A stretch of DNA of 64,000 nucleotides, from assembly GCF_021018895.1 (NCBI RefSeq), contig NC_079379.1:22939776-23003775 (forward strand), written 5' to 3'. The DNA comes from Seriola aureovittata (lineage: Eukaryota; Chordata; Actinopteri; Carangiformes; Carangidae). Below are positions 24,081 through 37,019 of the stretch, piece by piece. Position 1 is the stretch's first letter, and each line of letters begins with the position of its first letter. The position numbers and the translations under genes are program-made. Under the pieces are notes generated by a model, which searched no databases, was not told the origin of the DNA, and saw nothing but the letters and a program-made list of their open reading frames with translations.

Positions 24081-27000
24081 TTATGACAAAACTTAAAAGT
24101 AGCAAAGTAAAATACTTGAGTTAATAAATACTTAAGTACAAGTAAAGTTACTGATTTTTAAAAATTCTTTAAAGCAGCTGCAGCTCCTGTGGAGTTTATG
24201 TTGTTTATACGTCTCTGCTTTTTTCTGCTGCTTCATTCTGCTGTTAATTCTATAAACATCAGCTGTTTGATTTATGAAGCTTGATATTGTTTTGTTTTGT
24301 CCCATTTATAGAAGGTGGGCTAAATAACAGAAACACCTCTCTCTATAATGTAATACAGCTCAACAGCTCAACAGCACCACACACTACATCCTCCAACATT
24401 AATAATATTAAAACTGCAGAAATCTTGTATTAGACTGCATTAGTTTTAGCTAGATGTTCCTAATAAACTGCCAACTGACTCTGTGTGTAATTATCAGTTG
24501 TATGCACATGCTGTATGGTGCCTGACTGGAATTAATTTTTTTGCTTTCGCTGCTGTTCTCACCTTGGAACGATGTAATGAACAAGATGTTCTTTAATAGT
24601 TTAATCATATGTTCCTGTTATTACCATATATATATTTCCCCCCCTCCTCTTCCCCCTTTTAAAACTGTAATGCAGTAACGTTTACTCAGTAGTACATTTT
24701 AACAGTTTTCCAGGCCTCTTTCCACCGCTGCTAAACACAGATTTTGGTGACTCACCTTTAGTGTGACTCAACCCACGCAGAGAGGAGAGGTCTAGGAGAT
24801 GAGGTTTGTCTGATAATTAAGTGCAGCGGTGTCAAAGGGATTCAGACATTTGCACTTCTGTCGCCCACCAGCACAGATTACGGGAAAAATCACACGGCCC
24901 CCCCAAAAAAAAAAGGTGTAGTTTTATCCTGTGGTTTTATCAAACAGTGCATGCATGAACAGATCCCATTTAAAGCTTATTTACTCTTTTTATGTGCAAC
25001 ATGACAGAGAAAAGTAATGTCAGCCCCGGTTAACTGCCCTCAGCTGAACTATTTTTAGTGCTTATCCACAGAGTCAGCAGAAGAATTCAAATTTAAATTT
25101 TGACAGCGCAAATCGAAACAGACATCAAGGATATTTGCAGATTTGACCTGAATTTTGATTCTAGTCCAGCTTTAGATTTCTGCACATTCAGAGACAGATC
25201 AGTGTTGCAAAGCCTCCAGGCTGATGACACTGCAACAATGGTTTTTCCCCCATTGCATGCAACGTGCCGTCATCCATATTACAGCATGACAATCTAAATG
25301 GGATTGCTGCAGAGGAAGTGAAGTCATCTGAATTCATAAATATTGCTCTCATGGGCCAGGGAAGTGTGACATATATCGGCAAGTTACGTAATGTTGTTTA
25401 CGGCCGAACCTCGCAGCAGCACTGTGCCTATGTCATATAATGGTCACATCAGTTTGAACATAAAAACGGTTTAAATATGCATTAAATAGTGCGGCGGCCC
25501 TGTGGGAAATCGCTGTCATCAAGCTTGAGGCCGGCCGTTTCCAGCAGAGTCATCAACTTGCTCGGATCGACTGGCTTGCAAGGCTGCTGTTGGTAGACGT
25601 GTTTGTGCTGTGAATGATTGCTAACCACCGTGGAGGTATCTAGATAAGCCACAACACGAGAAGTAGAGCCAAGTGAAGGTTGTATCATCATCTACATTAT
25701 ATCAGACACCTGCTACTGGATATGTCTGCTTCCTGCATTTGGCAGTGGCTCTTTTAGGCCCAGCGTGCCAAACGGTTCTCCTCTGATTGAGGTAATTTAT
25801 CTTTATCTGCCTTCGACTCCTTTTAAAAGACTGTCTGAAGAGTATTTTTTACCTTGAAGCAGCAAGAACTTTAATTACAACATGTCAGACACATCATTAG
25901 TTCCCCTTTATAGATTCTTTTAATGGTATAAAAATGGTTGTATTAATGTTAAAAAAAAAAACTTTGCCTGGTGAGACATTGAAAATTGTGTCATTAATAA
26001 AGGGTTAACATATTTCCATTTCTAATTAGCCTGCTGATACAAATGCTACTATGTTATTTTAAAAATATAAACTATCACTTCTCCAGTTACACATACTTAT
26101 ACAGTCATAAATATAAGAGTGAGTTTCTCATTTGACGATAAGCCATCAGTAAAAGTTAGCAAGTCATCTGCATACGGTTATAAATGTTAATAGGTTGATA
26201 AAGGGGCTTTTGGCTCTCTCCTGTATTTCCTGTCTCTCTCCACTTTCCCAAATCAAATAAGGGCATAAAAATTGGCTTTCACACTTTCATCCATCAATAA
26301 GAAGCTAAATTATGTCCTAAAAGTCTGTGATAATTCTTTATTAGAGAAAGATCCAATGAAGAGAGGAAAACTGACATTAGAATATATCTGCTGTTATATT
26401 TACTGCTGTCTCACACTGTCCCACGTTCTGGCTATACACTGCCACCACTCTGTGAGGACATGTCTCTGTAAAAGTTTACTTTTTAAAGACCGACTTGAGA
26501 AGTTGCAGAGGTGCTGTGACTACCACTATTACTACAACTCCTACCACTACTACTAGTATTCAGACAGGACGTGTGATGAGTCTGAGAAGCGGTGCAGTGA
26601 AGCCTCGGATTTGTGTCTGTACCTGTTAAAATTCACAGATATTCCAGACTCTATCGATGTGTTTCATAAACGTTCAGAGACTGGAGGAAAGAGTTCAGTC
26701 AGAGGTTGAACTCAACACACAGACGGACAGCAAACGTCTGCACAGTTGGTACATTTGTCTGTTTGGGGTGAACTTATTTGAACCACATAAATTTGTGTGA
26801 ATGACACGAGAAGAAAATTTGCTTCCTTTTTTTTCTGTCTGAGTACATCCCCTGTTCTGTCACTGTGCTGCTGAAGCCTTTTTTAAGATAAGTACGCAGT
26901 TAATGGCTTTGAACCACAGTCTAGACCAGTTTTTCTTTTTTTTCACTTTGCAGCCAATAAGAGAAACGCCAAGAAAACAAGCAATTTTAGTTGGTACTTT

Positions 27001-28585
27001 GCTTGAAACAGGAGTGGATTTGATTGCACATTAAACACAAAAGGTAGGATAAATAAAAAATCATCTGTCCACTTTTATTGAAATATCCAGTTGAGCTGAT
27101 TGGTTGTGTTTCCAAACCGTAGACGGCAGAATACCGCTCTGTTTAAGGGTCAGTGTGTCTGAACATGCTTCGGACGATTCTCCACATCCCACACATGGAG
27201 TAATCTCAGGAGGGTTTTCCCCTTGTGTTTTGGATTGTTTTCTCCATTAAGGAGCCAAATATCAGCTACAGGCAACTTCAGCCCAAGAGCAAATTGCACA
27301 TACTGCACTGGGTACTGGACATATTTCATATTTTCAGTAAATGATTTTGTATCTCGGTATAACCATGAACACACTTCATAATATGATGTGCTGTTCAGAA
27401 ATGGCACCAATGGCACCGCTGCTGCCATCGGCGATCTGTGAAGACATGACTCTTGTAAATGGCAATCATTAAGAGCTCCAGATCAGCTCATCACTCATGT
27501 TCATTCAGGTACATTCGAAATTTAAGAAAGACGGATGCAAGTGTTGGTCGGAGCTGTGTTCTGGCATGGGGTGTTTTTGTGAGCTACAGTTCCAAACCTG
27601 TTGCTCTGTGGTCCTTCAAGCTTCAGTGCATCTCTATGTGCTTGTGCCAGTTCCTCATAATAATATAATCTCAAGTGGTTTTCCCTCTCAAGTGGTTTCT
27701 TTCTCCATTACAAAAACTGCCAGAGAACCAAATCTTGTCTGTTTCCAACTTGCAGCGTAAAAACCCAGGTATTGCATCAGCTGGCTGGTAACTGACGATA
27801 GCTTGATGATGACCCCGGGGATCCATTTTCCGTGAGCACCCAACTCATTTCTCATTTATAAATTCACCATTTGGGTCTAGGCGAGGGCATCCGTAACATG
27901 ATTAAATTCATGAAGCACCAGTAGAGGCCTCCCCCACACAACAGAATCTGTTTTTAATAAGGCTTGTTATGGTGTCCCCAGGGAGATTTTCAACAGCACA
28001 GCCTCTCCATAAGGATGGTGTTTTGCAAGGATGCATCTACTTTTACGACATCGGACTCCGAGCCGAGGGTGACGGATGCCGCACAGTGTGTAACGTCTTC
28101 CTGACACTTCAGTTTGATTCTCAGCCTGTTTACTGCCCGTCCTCCAAAGCTTTACACTGTCACCTAAAAGAGCGGTAGGTGGAAATGTGCCACAGGACAC
28201 TCTTTTAAAGCTTGCTCATCTTCTGACAATGCCAGACCCCGTTTCCAATAACACTCAATTTCACAGGTTTAAGAGTGTTTCCTCTGAATGCTCCATGTGT
28301 AGCTCTAAAACGGCACTTAACAGCAAGCTAATGCAAGCTTCTAATGTTGGCTGATGATTGTACTTCACATTAGCCATGCCTGGGATCCATGTTAAATATA
28401 AAATTGTGTACAAAGTTTAAACAAAGGATACAATAGAGGCATTTCATATGCTTTGGATCATGAAACAAAGCATGTTATAATAAGATTATATTCTATGGCA
28501 TGCTAGCAGCTCTATGAGGATGCACAGCAGCACAGTGGTGCTTTGAGCTACTAACACACTCTCACAGACAATGTGGAGCAAGTAT
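24080..28585. other. Intergenic, no secure gene
   Basis: Mostly unremarkable. A possible SINE tail remnant at 26195-26280 (TTCCTGTCTCTCTCC then AAGGGCATAAAAA-like words, as in the SINE at 3363). The minus frame at 27150-27428 includes NNPKHKGKTLL, vaguely like the PKH block of Tc1 transposases, too weak to call. See the findings for the frame at 25482-25691. Confidence 0.45.
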
Positions 28586-28589
28586 ATAA

Positions 28590-28870
28590 ACATATAAACC
28601 AAGAGTTGGACAAATTTAAATTTTGACCTAATGATAGCACTGGATTAAAAATCAGGGATTATAATTCATCCTAAAAGGAGCTCACTTAAAGCCATAAATG
28701 TCAACCTCATATTGATGCTAGAGAAAAAGTCAGGGGGATTACAAAATTTGGTATGGTTAACACTCTGGGAACCATGAATGTCTCTACAAATTTAAATTTT
28801 ATCCATCCAGGAATTGTTGATATATTTCAGCCTGGACAAAAGTGGAGCACTGCCTAAAAGACTGGCCTTT
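28590..28870 (+). repeat. Dispersed fish repeat, copy of 7070-7370 family
   Basis: Contains AGAGTTGGACAAATTTAAA, TTTTGACCTAATGATAGCAC, CATAAATGTCAACCTCATATTG, GGGAACCATGAATGTCTCTAC and ATATATTTCAGCCTGGAC. It appears as two tandem-like modules with the same word order. Confidence 0.7.
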
Positions 28871-28924
28871 TTTGAGCCATATGGTTAGCATGGCTAAAAC
28901 TGTAGCCTAATTTACAAATAAAAG

Positions 28925-29110
28925 AGCTACTTGTAAGTTTTTATTGCTACATAGTTAGCATTAACCAGTCTTGCCAAGAGCTTCAGTCATTGTTTCGTTT
29001 ACAAGACGAGAGGTTATAATATGCCCTCTGAGCAGCTACAGTGACTCGGTATCGGAAAGTGGCGAGACGAGCCAGGGGTAGCTGGTTAGCATGCTAACTT
29101 CAGTACAAGA
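28925..29110 (+). repeat. Dispersed repeat, family of three (copy 2)
   Basis: Contains CTTGTAAGTTTTTATTGCTAC, AAGAGCTTCAGTCATTGTTTCG, GAGGTTATAATATGCCCTCTG and CTACAGTGACTCGGTATCGG, in the same order as at 53425-53690. Confidence 0.75.
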
Positions 29111-29944
29111 AAATAAGTGATAGATGTACCTCCACCTCTGGAGATTTCTCTTGGTCAGTCAAAGAATAAAGTTTGATGCTGAACTCACAATGTTTCTTTT
29201 AGACTGGTAGGTAAACAGCTGTTAATGCTAACGTTAGCTATGTAGCAGTAGCAAAACATAATTAACCCTAACTCATATAGCTCCTTCAACAGCCACAGAT
29301 TCCAATTACTACTTTCCACTTTGCTGTTTTTTTATCAATATTACCATCTGTTATATTCCCCCCATAGGTGAATGAAGTGTTTGTTTACTGTGCTGCTCTG
29401 TAGGCCTCATCTCTGGATCTGGATCCTCCCTCCTCATAATAATTGGTTGAATCTGAAATTATATTGTGCTTCACGTTTTGGAAATAAAACCTTTTGAGAG
29501 GTCCTGAACAAAACGACTCCCCGAGTTCCTCCTCTTGCCTTATGTTACTCCCCTTTCCCCTAGACCAGCTTGGGGTCGTAAAACCATCTCAACACTCGAC
29601 CCTTCCACCAATTTGTTAACAATAAAAGCCCGCCAGGAATGGGTTTGATGTTCCCACTGAGCCCCAGGAAGACTTTTAATGTGAAATATACAGTATATGC
29701 GAAAGATGTTGAGTTTCACTGATATTAATTTAACAGTGATCAAAGAAAATCAAAATTGAAGCAACTAGAGATCAGCATGTCCCAAAGCCATACTACACAG
29801 TGTACACTCTGTATTTATCGTATTAATATACTGTTGGTATTTATGCAGTAAACTTTTCCCATTTTTATACCAACAGAATAAAATTAAACTTCACATAGAC
29901 GAATCCACATAGATTTTATAAGATGAATTTTAGCCAAGCTGTGC

Positions 29945-30070
29945 GCCACTTTGTTCCACACCGAAATATCTCAACAACTATATGATGGATTTTTTTAAAT
30001 TTATTTTTCACAGATATTCATGATCCACAGAAGATGAACCCATGCTAGTTTCGGTGATCCCCTGATCTGA
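29945..30070 (-). repeat. Dispersed fish repeat fragment, 7070-7370 family
   Basis: CCGAAATATCTCAACAACTA then GATGGATTT and ATATTCATGATCCACAGA are the reverse complement of the GAGATATTTC and GGAACCATGAATGTC blocks. Confidence 0.6.
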
Positions 30071-30774
30071 CAGATGTCTTCCTTGAGTCAGGTCTCACCG
30101 TTTTCCTCTCTGACAGATGAAGTGCAATTAAAAGATTACCCAGCTCATTTAAAATCTTGCTTTAGCCCGATCAAACTACAGTAAATTTAGTCTTCAGGTT
30201 CAGGAAGGTATGAATAACATAAGGCCGTAGGCTTACTATGAGACTATAACCAGAGTGATTGATGAGTAACTGGATTAGCAGACTGCTGGGCGAGATTGAA
30301 GCGGGAAATAGATGACTCTTTTTCTTCTAAGTGCTGGTTTTATTTTGTGTGGTTAATCGATTGATCAAATCTCCAGCTTGGATATAGAAGAACTGGAAGA
30401 TTTATTCAACTTCCAAACACAAGTATCCATCACCAGCAGCTTCTCTGCCACCACAGCCTTCAGCTTGACCCTAATAAACCAGGTAGTCAGGCAAAATCAA
30501 TAATGGGCCCTGCTGGGAATTGCCTGCTGCACCACATGTACGTCCATCTTATATCCGTCAACATCAGCCGCTGAACATGGACGCAGCGAGAAAGCGAGAC
30601 AAAAGATTACCATCAGAGGGCGAATACGCTGCGCAACCACAAGGGGAAAGTCTGTGAGCTGGCTTTGACAAACAGCTCATCATACCTGAACAACGAAACT
30701 TGTTTGGGGGGCGGGGGGTCAACATTTTTCTTTTCTCCAGGGTGAAAGGAAACCAAGTATAGCGCAGGCTAAAT

Positions 30775-31700
30775 TCAAGACTGTACCATAGGATTTACAT
30801 CATTTTCATGCCCATCAAACCATTCAGTGACCCCTCGTGCCCTTGGGATAGAGGCATTATCATCGTAGAGGAGACCATGAGGATATAAATGTTTCATCCT
30901 AAGATTAATGTGATCATTGATTTGTAGTGACCCTTCCCTCTGAGGGGATAAGTGGACCCGAATCGTGCCTGGCAGAATTACACCCACAACATAACATAAC
31001 CACTGAATCGCCCTCGCTTGTAGGGGTGAAGTATTCAGGCCCGTACCGTTCTCTTGGTGAACGCCACACACTCCCTCACCCAGCCTGTCAGGAATAAGGT
31101 GAAGGATGACTCATCTGACCATCACTTTTCTCCACGTCTATTTAAACCAGCCTCTGGTGTTTGTACCACTGAGCTGTAAAATGTGCATTCATCTTTGTAA
31201 TGAGAAGTTTATGCACCACAGCCCCCCACTGTAATATCCCTCTCTATGTAATTGTGACGGACTGTTGTTGCTGACGCAGTCCGATCACGTCCTGCGTTGA
31301 CATTCTCAGTCACCTGAGGAAGAGTTGCTCTTCCGTTTATCTCTATGTATCGCACTAATGCACGAGCATCACCTCCAGTCAGACGCTTTACTGGTGTCTT
31401 TCCCGTAGATCTAAATGCGGATGTCACGTAAGCCGCCTTGAGCATCTTTGTGACTGAAGTTCCTGTCGCCCCAACAATGAACTCCTCTTTCCAATCTTTT
31501 GCTCTTGTCCTCTTGATACAAAATCAGACCCAACTGGGCCTGATCAGCATTTCTGTCCCTGCCACAGAGCATCATGGGATGTTAACTGCCTAATCGTACC
31601 ATACAATGCACCTGTGTGGAAGCATCTGCATCCGTTATGTTTCTCCACTCATTTATTCAGCTTTTTCCTTTAGTTTGTCGCCTGTCTGTAGCTAGCAATG
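30775..31700 (-). pseudogene. Degenerate Tc1-like transposase
   Basis: On the minus strand an N-terminal half reads KRLTGGDARALVRYIEING then RATLPQVTENVN (about 31400-31290), the DNA-binding helix-turn-helix part. After a broken middle, a C-terminal half follows with YVVGVILPGTI, QINDHINLR, PHGLLYDDNASIPRARGVTE and WFDGHENDVN (about 30990-30795). The DDNAS block carries the second catalytic Asp. The first catalytic block is frameshifted, and the SPDLNPIE block is not found beyond 30775. Upstream sequence CTGTGTGGAAGCATCTGC with TTTCTCCACTCATTTATTC (to about 31670) looks like the element's outer end. Confidence 0.85.
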
Positions 31701-32424
31701 TGCGCGCAAGCTGCGTACCAGTGTGGCAGAATGGCAGCGTGTGTGTTTATGTGCCAACTAACCAGGAAGTCCAGTCTCTTCTTTTATTTTTCTGTAGTTT
31801 CTCTACTTTTTCCTCTTGCCTCTGAATGTTCATGAATTTTAATCATAAAGCTTCTGAATGCAAATTGCAATTTTTTTGCTGCACTTTGTTTTGTTTTGTT
31901 TTTGGAGGCGTCTTTGCTTTAATCATACCGCTAGTGGGAAAGTTTGTATCTTTGCATTGACTTCTTATTCGATCTTTATCTTCGCTGCCCCCTACGATTC
32001 AATTTGTGTCCCGTCTGAACACAGTTGACTTTGCAGCACCATAACAACATCGCACTTCTTCCACCTTTGCTACTGAGAGACGACATTATTCACAAAACCA
32101 CAAGAGGCCATTTGGAAAAAAAAAAGGTTCATGCTGTTGTTTTTCCAGTGAGGACAGTCCTGTTTTGACAACCGGGCATGACTCAGTAAATTATAGATGA
32201 CCGGACATACAGCACTGATATTTGAAAATACATGTTGTGCTTTTCATTTTTCTCCATCCACATCCTGCTGGTAGATTCCACCACTGAGGCACCTACTTTG
32301 GGAAACTTTGGCTCCGACTTCACAATGATTTCCTACATTATTTTTGACACAAACTTGTCAGCCTTTCAAAAACATGTACTTCTGCTTAGCAGCTCTGACT
32401 GACCACATTCTGGTGAACCTGTGT

Positions 32425-32695
32425 CTCGGGAGGGAGACCGAGTCGTAAACCAATCAGAAAGTCAGTGGTTAGATTCCCAGCTTCTCGAATTGTCCTTGGG
32501 CAAGATACTGAATCCCAGAATAGTGTGTGTGTGATAGAAAAGCACAATATAGATAGAAAATATAGATAGAAAATGCACTGAATAAATGTATGAGTGCAAA
32601 TGTGGCTTGTAGTGTAAAGTGTTTTGGGTGGTCGATAAGACTAGAAAAGCTCAATATAAGTGCAGTGCATTTACCATTTACCATTGTGCTTGCCA
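32425..32695 (+). mobile_element. Dispersed SINE-like repeat ending in CATTTACC
   Basis: A box B-like GTGGTTAGATTCCCAGC leads into GTCCTTGGGCAAGATACTGAATCCC. The tail is GTGTAAAGTGTTTTGGGTGG, CGATAAGACTAGAAAAGCTC, AATATAAGTGCAGTGC and two CATTTAC units. This is the order of a very common fish repeat. A short internal duplication of ATATAGATAGAAA occurs. Confidence 0.75.
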
Positions 32696-32699
32696 CACA

Positions 32700-34040
32700 A
32701 AAGAAGACCAGATAAATGTGTCCTCGTTAAAGTATTGTAATGTGTTTGATGGTGACGGAGGGTAAATGCAGCAAGAAATCAAAGTACAAAAAGAAGGTGA
32801 GACAAAAGAGCAAAACAACTCCCAACACTGTGAAAAAGCTGTTGACAAAAGCAGTGTTGAATTTATTGTTATGATGTTTCAGCCTGTGGCCTTCATCCGT
32901 CTCTAGTCTCTGTTTCCAAAAACTCTTTAATCATCTTTTTGGAGTGGAAACCTGGGAGTTACTTTCTCCTGAAAACACTCTAAGCCATGCTAAGCAGGCA
33001 GCATTTATGACCTTTGATCAAATGAGCCTGAGCACAATAACAACACCTACACTACACGACTGTCTATGATGAAAGCGAATTAGTCTTAAGTGATCACAGA
33101 GAGACTATGAGCTTCACTCTGCAATATCAGAGGAGCCGTCCATGTTGGAGCCGGCAGTCGTGACAAAGGTGGGATGAGTCAACAAAAATAAATTCATGTT
33201 TTAAAAAGGTGAAAGTGTTTTTTCTTTTAAATTATACAAACAGAAAAAAATCAATCAAAATAAACCGTAGACCAGATAACGTGAGATATGAGGTAAGGTT
33301 AGAAACACAAAAGCGGATTATCAGGCCAGTCTCCTTTTATTCTGAAGGGCAAACACAAAAGACTGAGTATATCTGAAGGCCTTGTATCTCCACCATAGTC
33401 GAGAAATGTGTTTATCTATGCGAGTCTCACTCAGAGAAAATGACCTCACATCCTCAAGCAAATACATTGATCAAGAAATTCATGAGGCAGAGCTGGATTT
33501 TCTATTCCTGTAAGGGACAAAATAATTAGTGTTGATTTCTTGTTGCTGTAGTGACTGAAGATCTGAGACAGGGGATTAAAGAGAGAGAGAGAGAGAGAGA
33601 GAGAAAAAAAAAATACAAGCCTGTCATGAATGTATGATGGTGTTGGCACGTGATCTGTGTCTGTAGAGAGCCTTGTTTTCTGGTGTTATCAGCAGTTTCC
33701 AATTTACGAATTCACACTGTTTCTTCACACGGTTGGACTGCTTATTCCCAATCTGAGAAAACCAGAAGTTTTTCAAAACTCAAAATATATCTTCGTTTGG
33801 TTACAGACATTTGTGTTCTGCTACAAGATTTAACTGCATTAATTGTGCAGGCTGCACAGAGATGCCCCTGGGACAGGCCAGCACATAGTATCCGGGTTTT
33901 AAGATGCAAGCTGGGAACAGTGTACACTGAGTGAGAGGCATAAACAAGTGGCTTGGATAGTGTACAGGAAAATCTGTGCAGAGTATAGATGAGAGAAGGA
34001 AAGTGAAAAACTTCCAGGATCTGCCCCTTAAATTGTGTCA
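32700..34040. other. Intergenic, no gene seen
   Basis: A GA run at 33581-33604 and small frames only. Confidence 0.5.
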
Positions 34041-34044
34041 GCAC

Positions 34045-34185
34045 CAGAATTTTGATTTAATTTCTCTGGCCTGTGCCCCGTCCCTCCACCACGTTTGGTG
34101 CAAACTGGTTCAGTAGTTTTTGCGTAATCCTGCAGACAAACAAACAAACAAACAAACAAACAAATGGACATGGGTGCAAACAACA
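34045..34185 (+). repeat. Dispersed repeat with (CAAA)n tail
   Basis: CCCCGTCCCTCCACCACG, then GGTTCAGTAGTTTTTGCGTAATCC, TGCAGACAAACAAACAAAC and GGACATGGGTGCAAAC is the end of a common fish repeat. Confidence 0.6.
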
Positions 34186-34454
34186 CTGTTCTCTCAAACT
34201 TTGTTACTCATTGTGTAACTTTCTAAAGACATCCTAGTCTATTTTTCCTTGTGAATGAGTAGCTTCAAGGAAACATGGCCGACTGTTAAACATTAATAAA
34301 CACCTGAGTAGCGCACTGGTCTCTGCAACTTTTTAAGAGTTTCTTTCTCGGTGTTCATGAGCATGAACGGTGCCTCTGACATGTTGTCCTGATGATGTCC
34401 TGACAGTGTAACCCTCCAGGGGAAATCTATTAAAAAGGGAAAACTGAAATATCA

Positions 34455-34760
34455 CATTCAGACCTTTTACTCAACGATTAGTTGAAGCTCCTTGAAGCAG
34501 CGATTATACCCTCCCGTCTTCTTGGGTATGACGTGGCAAGCTTTGCACAGCCGGATCAGGGGATTTTCTACCTTTCTTCTCTGCTGATCCTCTCAAGCTC
34601 CGTCATGGTCGATGGGGACCGTCGGTGAACGGCCATTTTCTCCAGAGATGCTGGATTGGGTTAGAGTCGGGGATCTGACTACGTCGTGTTGCCTGTGTGT
34701 TTACTAGCGTTGTCCTATTGGATGGTGAACCTTCTGCTTTCAGAATGCACTGCAATGTGC
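34455..34760 (-). pseudogene. Degenerate Tc1-like transposase, C-terminal part
   Basis: The minus strand keeps IPDSNPIQHLW (the SPDLNPIEHLW block, with the third catalytic acid changed to Gln) at about 34640-34675. Downstream are a CTTGAGAGGATC block and the outer sequence containing CAAGAAGACGGGAGGG, CGCTGCTTCAAGGAG and AAAGGTCTGAATGTG. The pattern matches the 3' end of a salmonid-type Tc1 transposon. Only about 300 bp survive, and upstream of this the sequence loses similarity. Confidence 0.8.
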
Positions 34761-34764
34761 TCAA

Positions 34765-37015
34765 CGTACCTCTAAACACGTCAACGAACATGGGTTCCTG
34801 AGGATCCCAAACACTCCTTATCCTAACATGTATTTTTCCCCTATTGGGCGCAGTCACATTTGATGCTTGTTCTGACTCATCTCTGTGCTTGTATGACTCT
34901 CGTATGAACGCTGATATATCATTAAGCAGTGAGAACAGTGACGCACTTTTATGTTATAAAATGTATGTATATAACGATGGACGTAGCCTCCGTGATGTAA
35001 CTAAAAGAGTGGTTTTGAAGCTCAGAGTGGGCTGCTCCGCTGTCGACATCTTGGCAGCACCTAACTCCACCTAATGCCAAGTTAATCCAATAATGGCCCT
35101 GAATTATTCTTAACTTTAGGACCATAACTGTTTTTTTTGTACCAGGCTGTAAACATGTTTATTTCTGCTGTAAAGTTGGAGATTTTAACACGGGAGTCTG
35201 TGGGGATTGACTCACTTTTTGGAGCCAGTTTCAAGTTGTCATCTGGGGAACTGCAGCTTTTGGCACTACAGTGTTGGCTTGGTTTTTTTTAAGCCCCGCA
35301 GGTTTGCTGCTTGGTGCCAATGTCTATATTGAGCTTCAGTCATACTTGTTTCCGTAGCTCTGCGTAATGCTGATCTGTAGATTATTCACAGTCCAGCACC
35401 AGCACCACCACAGCAATCAGTCTTTCGTGAATCACGTCTGGGACATATCTTAGTGTGATACAACACAGGTCCTTTGAGGTGATATCTTGGGATGTATCTG
35501 CTTGGACTGAAAACATACCTTCCTGCTTAACTTCCTCTACAGCAGTGGTCTATTTCAGTCGGCTAATGACATCCGCAACGTTGTTGAGTGTGTGTTTTGA
35601 CAACAGAGCAACAAGAGAGCCTCTGCCCTTTACATGCTGTCGGCAAAGTCATATTTGCTTCAAGAGAATCAAATCTAGGACGCTGCAATGTTTTCCAAGT
35701 CAAGCTAAGGCCACATTTGCCTACAACATTAATGACTTTCTCTGTGAGCTCCATCACCCGACATTTCTTCCCTTGCTTGCTATGTAATGGCATTTGGTTG
35801 CCAGTCAACAGGCTTTTCACATCTGCCTTTTTTACTTTTAGAAAGTGAGCGTCTGCGCTATCTCTGTGGATGATGCTTTTTTTCATGTTCCACTGCCAGA
35901 AGGACAGAGATTGTTTTTTCTTTTTTTGATTTTTTTTTTTCCCCCAACAGTGAAGTCAACCACTTTCAGCTGGTTCCATCTTTTCAGTTGAAAACATTTG
36001 GTATTGGGTGTTTCAATGTTTGTTGAGGATGATAACAAGAAAAAGAATTTAAAAAAAATCCTATGACTGGGGGCGAGCAAAGTAATCACAAACCATCAAA
36101 AGCCTTCATCTGTCTTTTTCTCATAGCTTGTGGTTCAGGGGTCTGCTGCTGGGCTGCTGTTGCCTCTGTGATCACTTCCTGACTAGACTTATTCTCAGTA
36201 GGCCTGTGAGTCTGATCCGTACCTGCGTTAAATCACAATGAAAAGCTGCCTGTAAGCCTTCGGCAAGTTTAACATAGAAACATGATACCCAGCACGATGC
36301 GTTGTTAAAGATCAAACCAGCAGATTCCAACCTTTTTTTATATCTTGTATCTCCTCACATGATTTCATAAAAAGAGGTAAGAGGTGAAATTATGACATAA
36401 TGCTTATCATCTTTCCTAGTCCATTAATCCTCCCGCAGCCCTCCCACATTTATCTTTTGGCTCTTTAAATGGGCCCCACCCCTAGTTTGGGAACCACTGG
36501 ACCAAAAAAACAGTATATAAGGAATACGTGCTCCAGGGTTAATAATGTAGTCTTGATAGTGATACAATAAAAGCTAATCTTATCTTGAGCTGTTATTTCA
36601 ATCTCTACTGAGAGTAAGAGTCAAAGGTCAGCAGTTTCCTCAGCAGCCAAAGAATAGTAACATGGAACCTTAATATTTCGATTTAATAATACTTAGTTCA
36701 AATATCTTTTCTCTCTTTTTAAAAATTAATTCAGCTTTGAGTTCTGTTCCTCAGCAGCTCTCCAACCCTTTTATCTCGACTTTGGACAAGGATAAATTGC
36801 CTCATTTTCTCTGCCACCAAACCTCCGCAGTAACCCAGGTGGCACATAAAGACAAAAAAAAAGAGGAGAGAATTAAAAGCTTTTCATCGAACACAGTTCA
36901 CTGCCGAGGCTGTGATCACCGCCTGCCTCCAAACTCAAACAGTTGTAGTGTGAAGCAGATGTTAGCTTCAGCTGAATGTGTTTGCCGCCGGTCCAGGTGA
37001 CGCTTGGAGCCAAGC
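34765..37015. other. Intergenic, no gene seen
   Basis: Several overlapping 60-110 residue frames at 35455-35886 on both strands, with no recognisable domain. AT-rich elsewhere. Confidence 0.45.
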
Positions 37016-37019
37016 CACA

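Noticed and set aside
27150..27428. Minus frame with NNPKHKGKTLL as a Tc1 transposase
   Set aside because: Only one short block is similar; the neighbouring catalytic blocks are not found.
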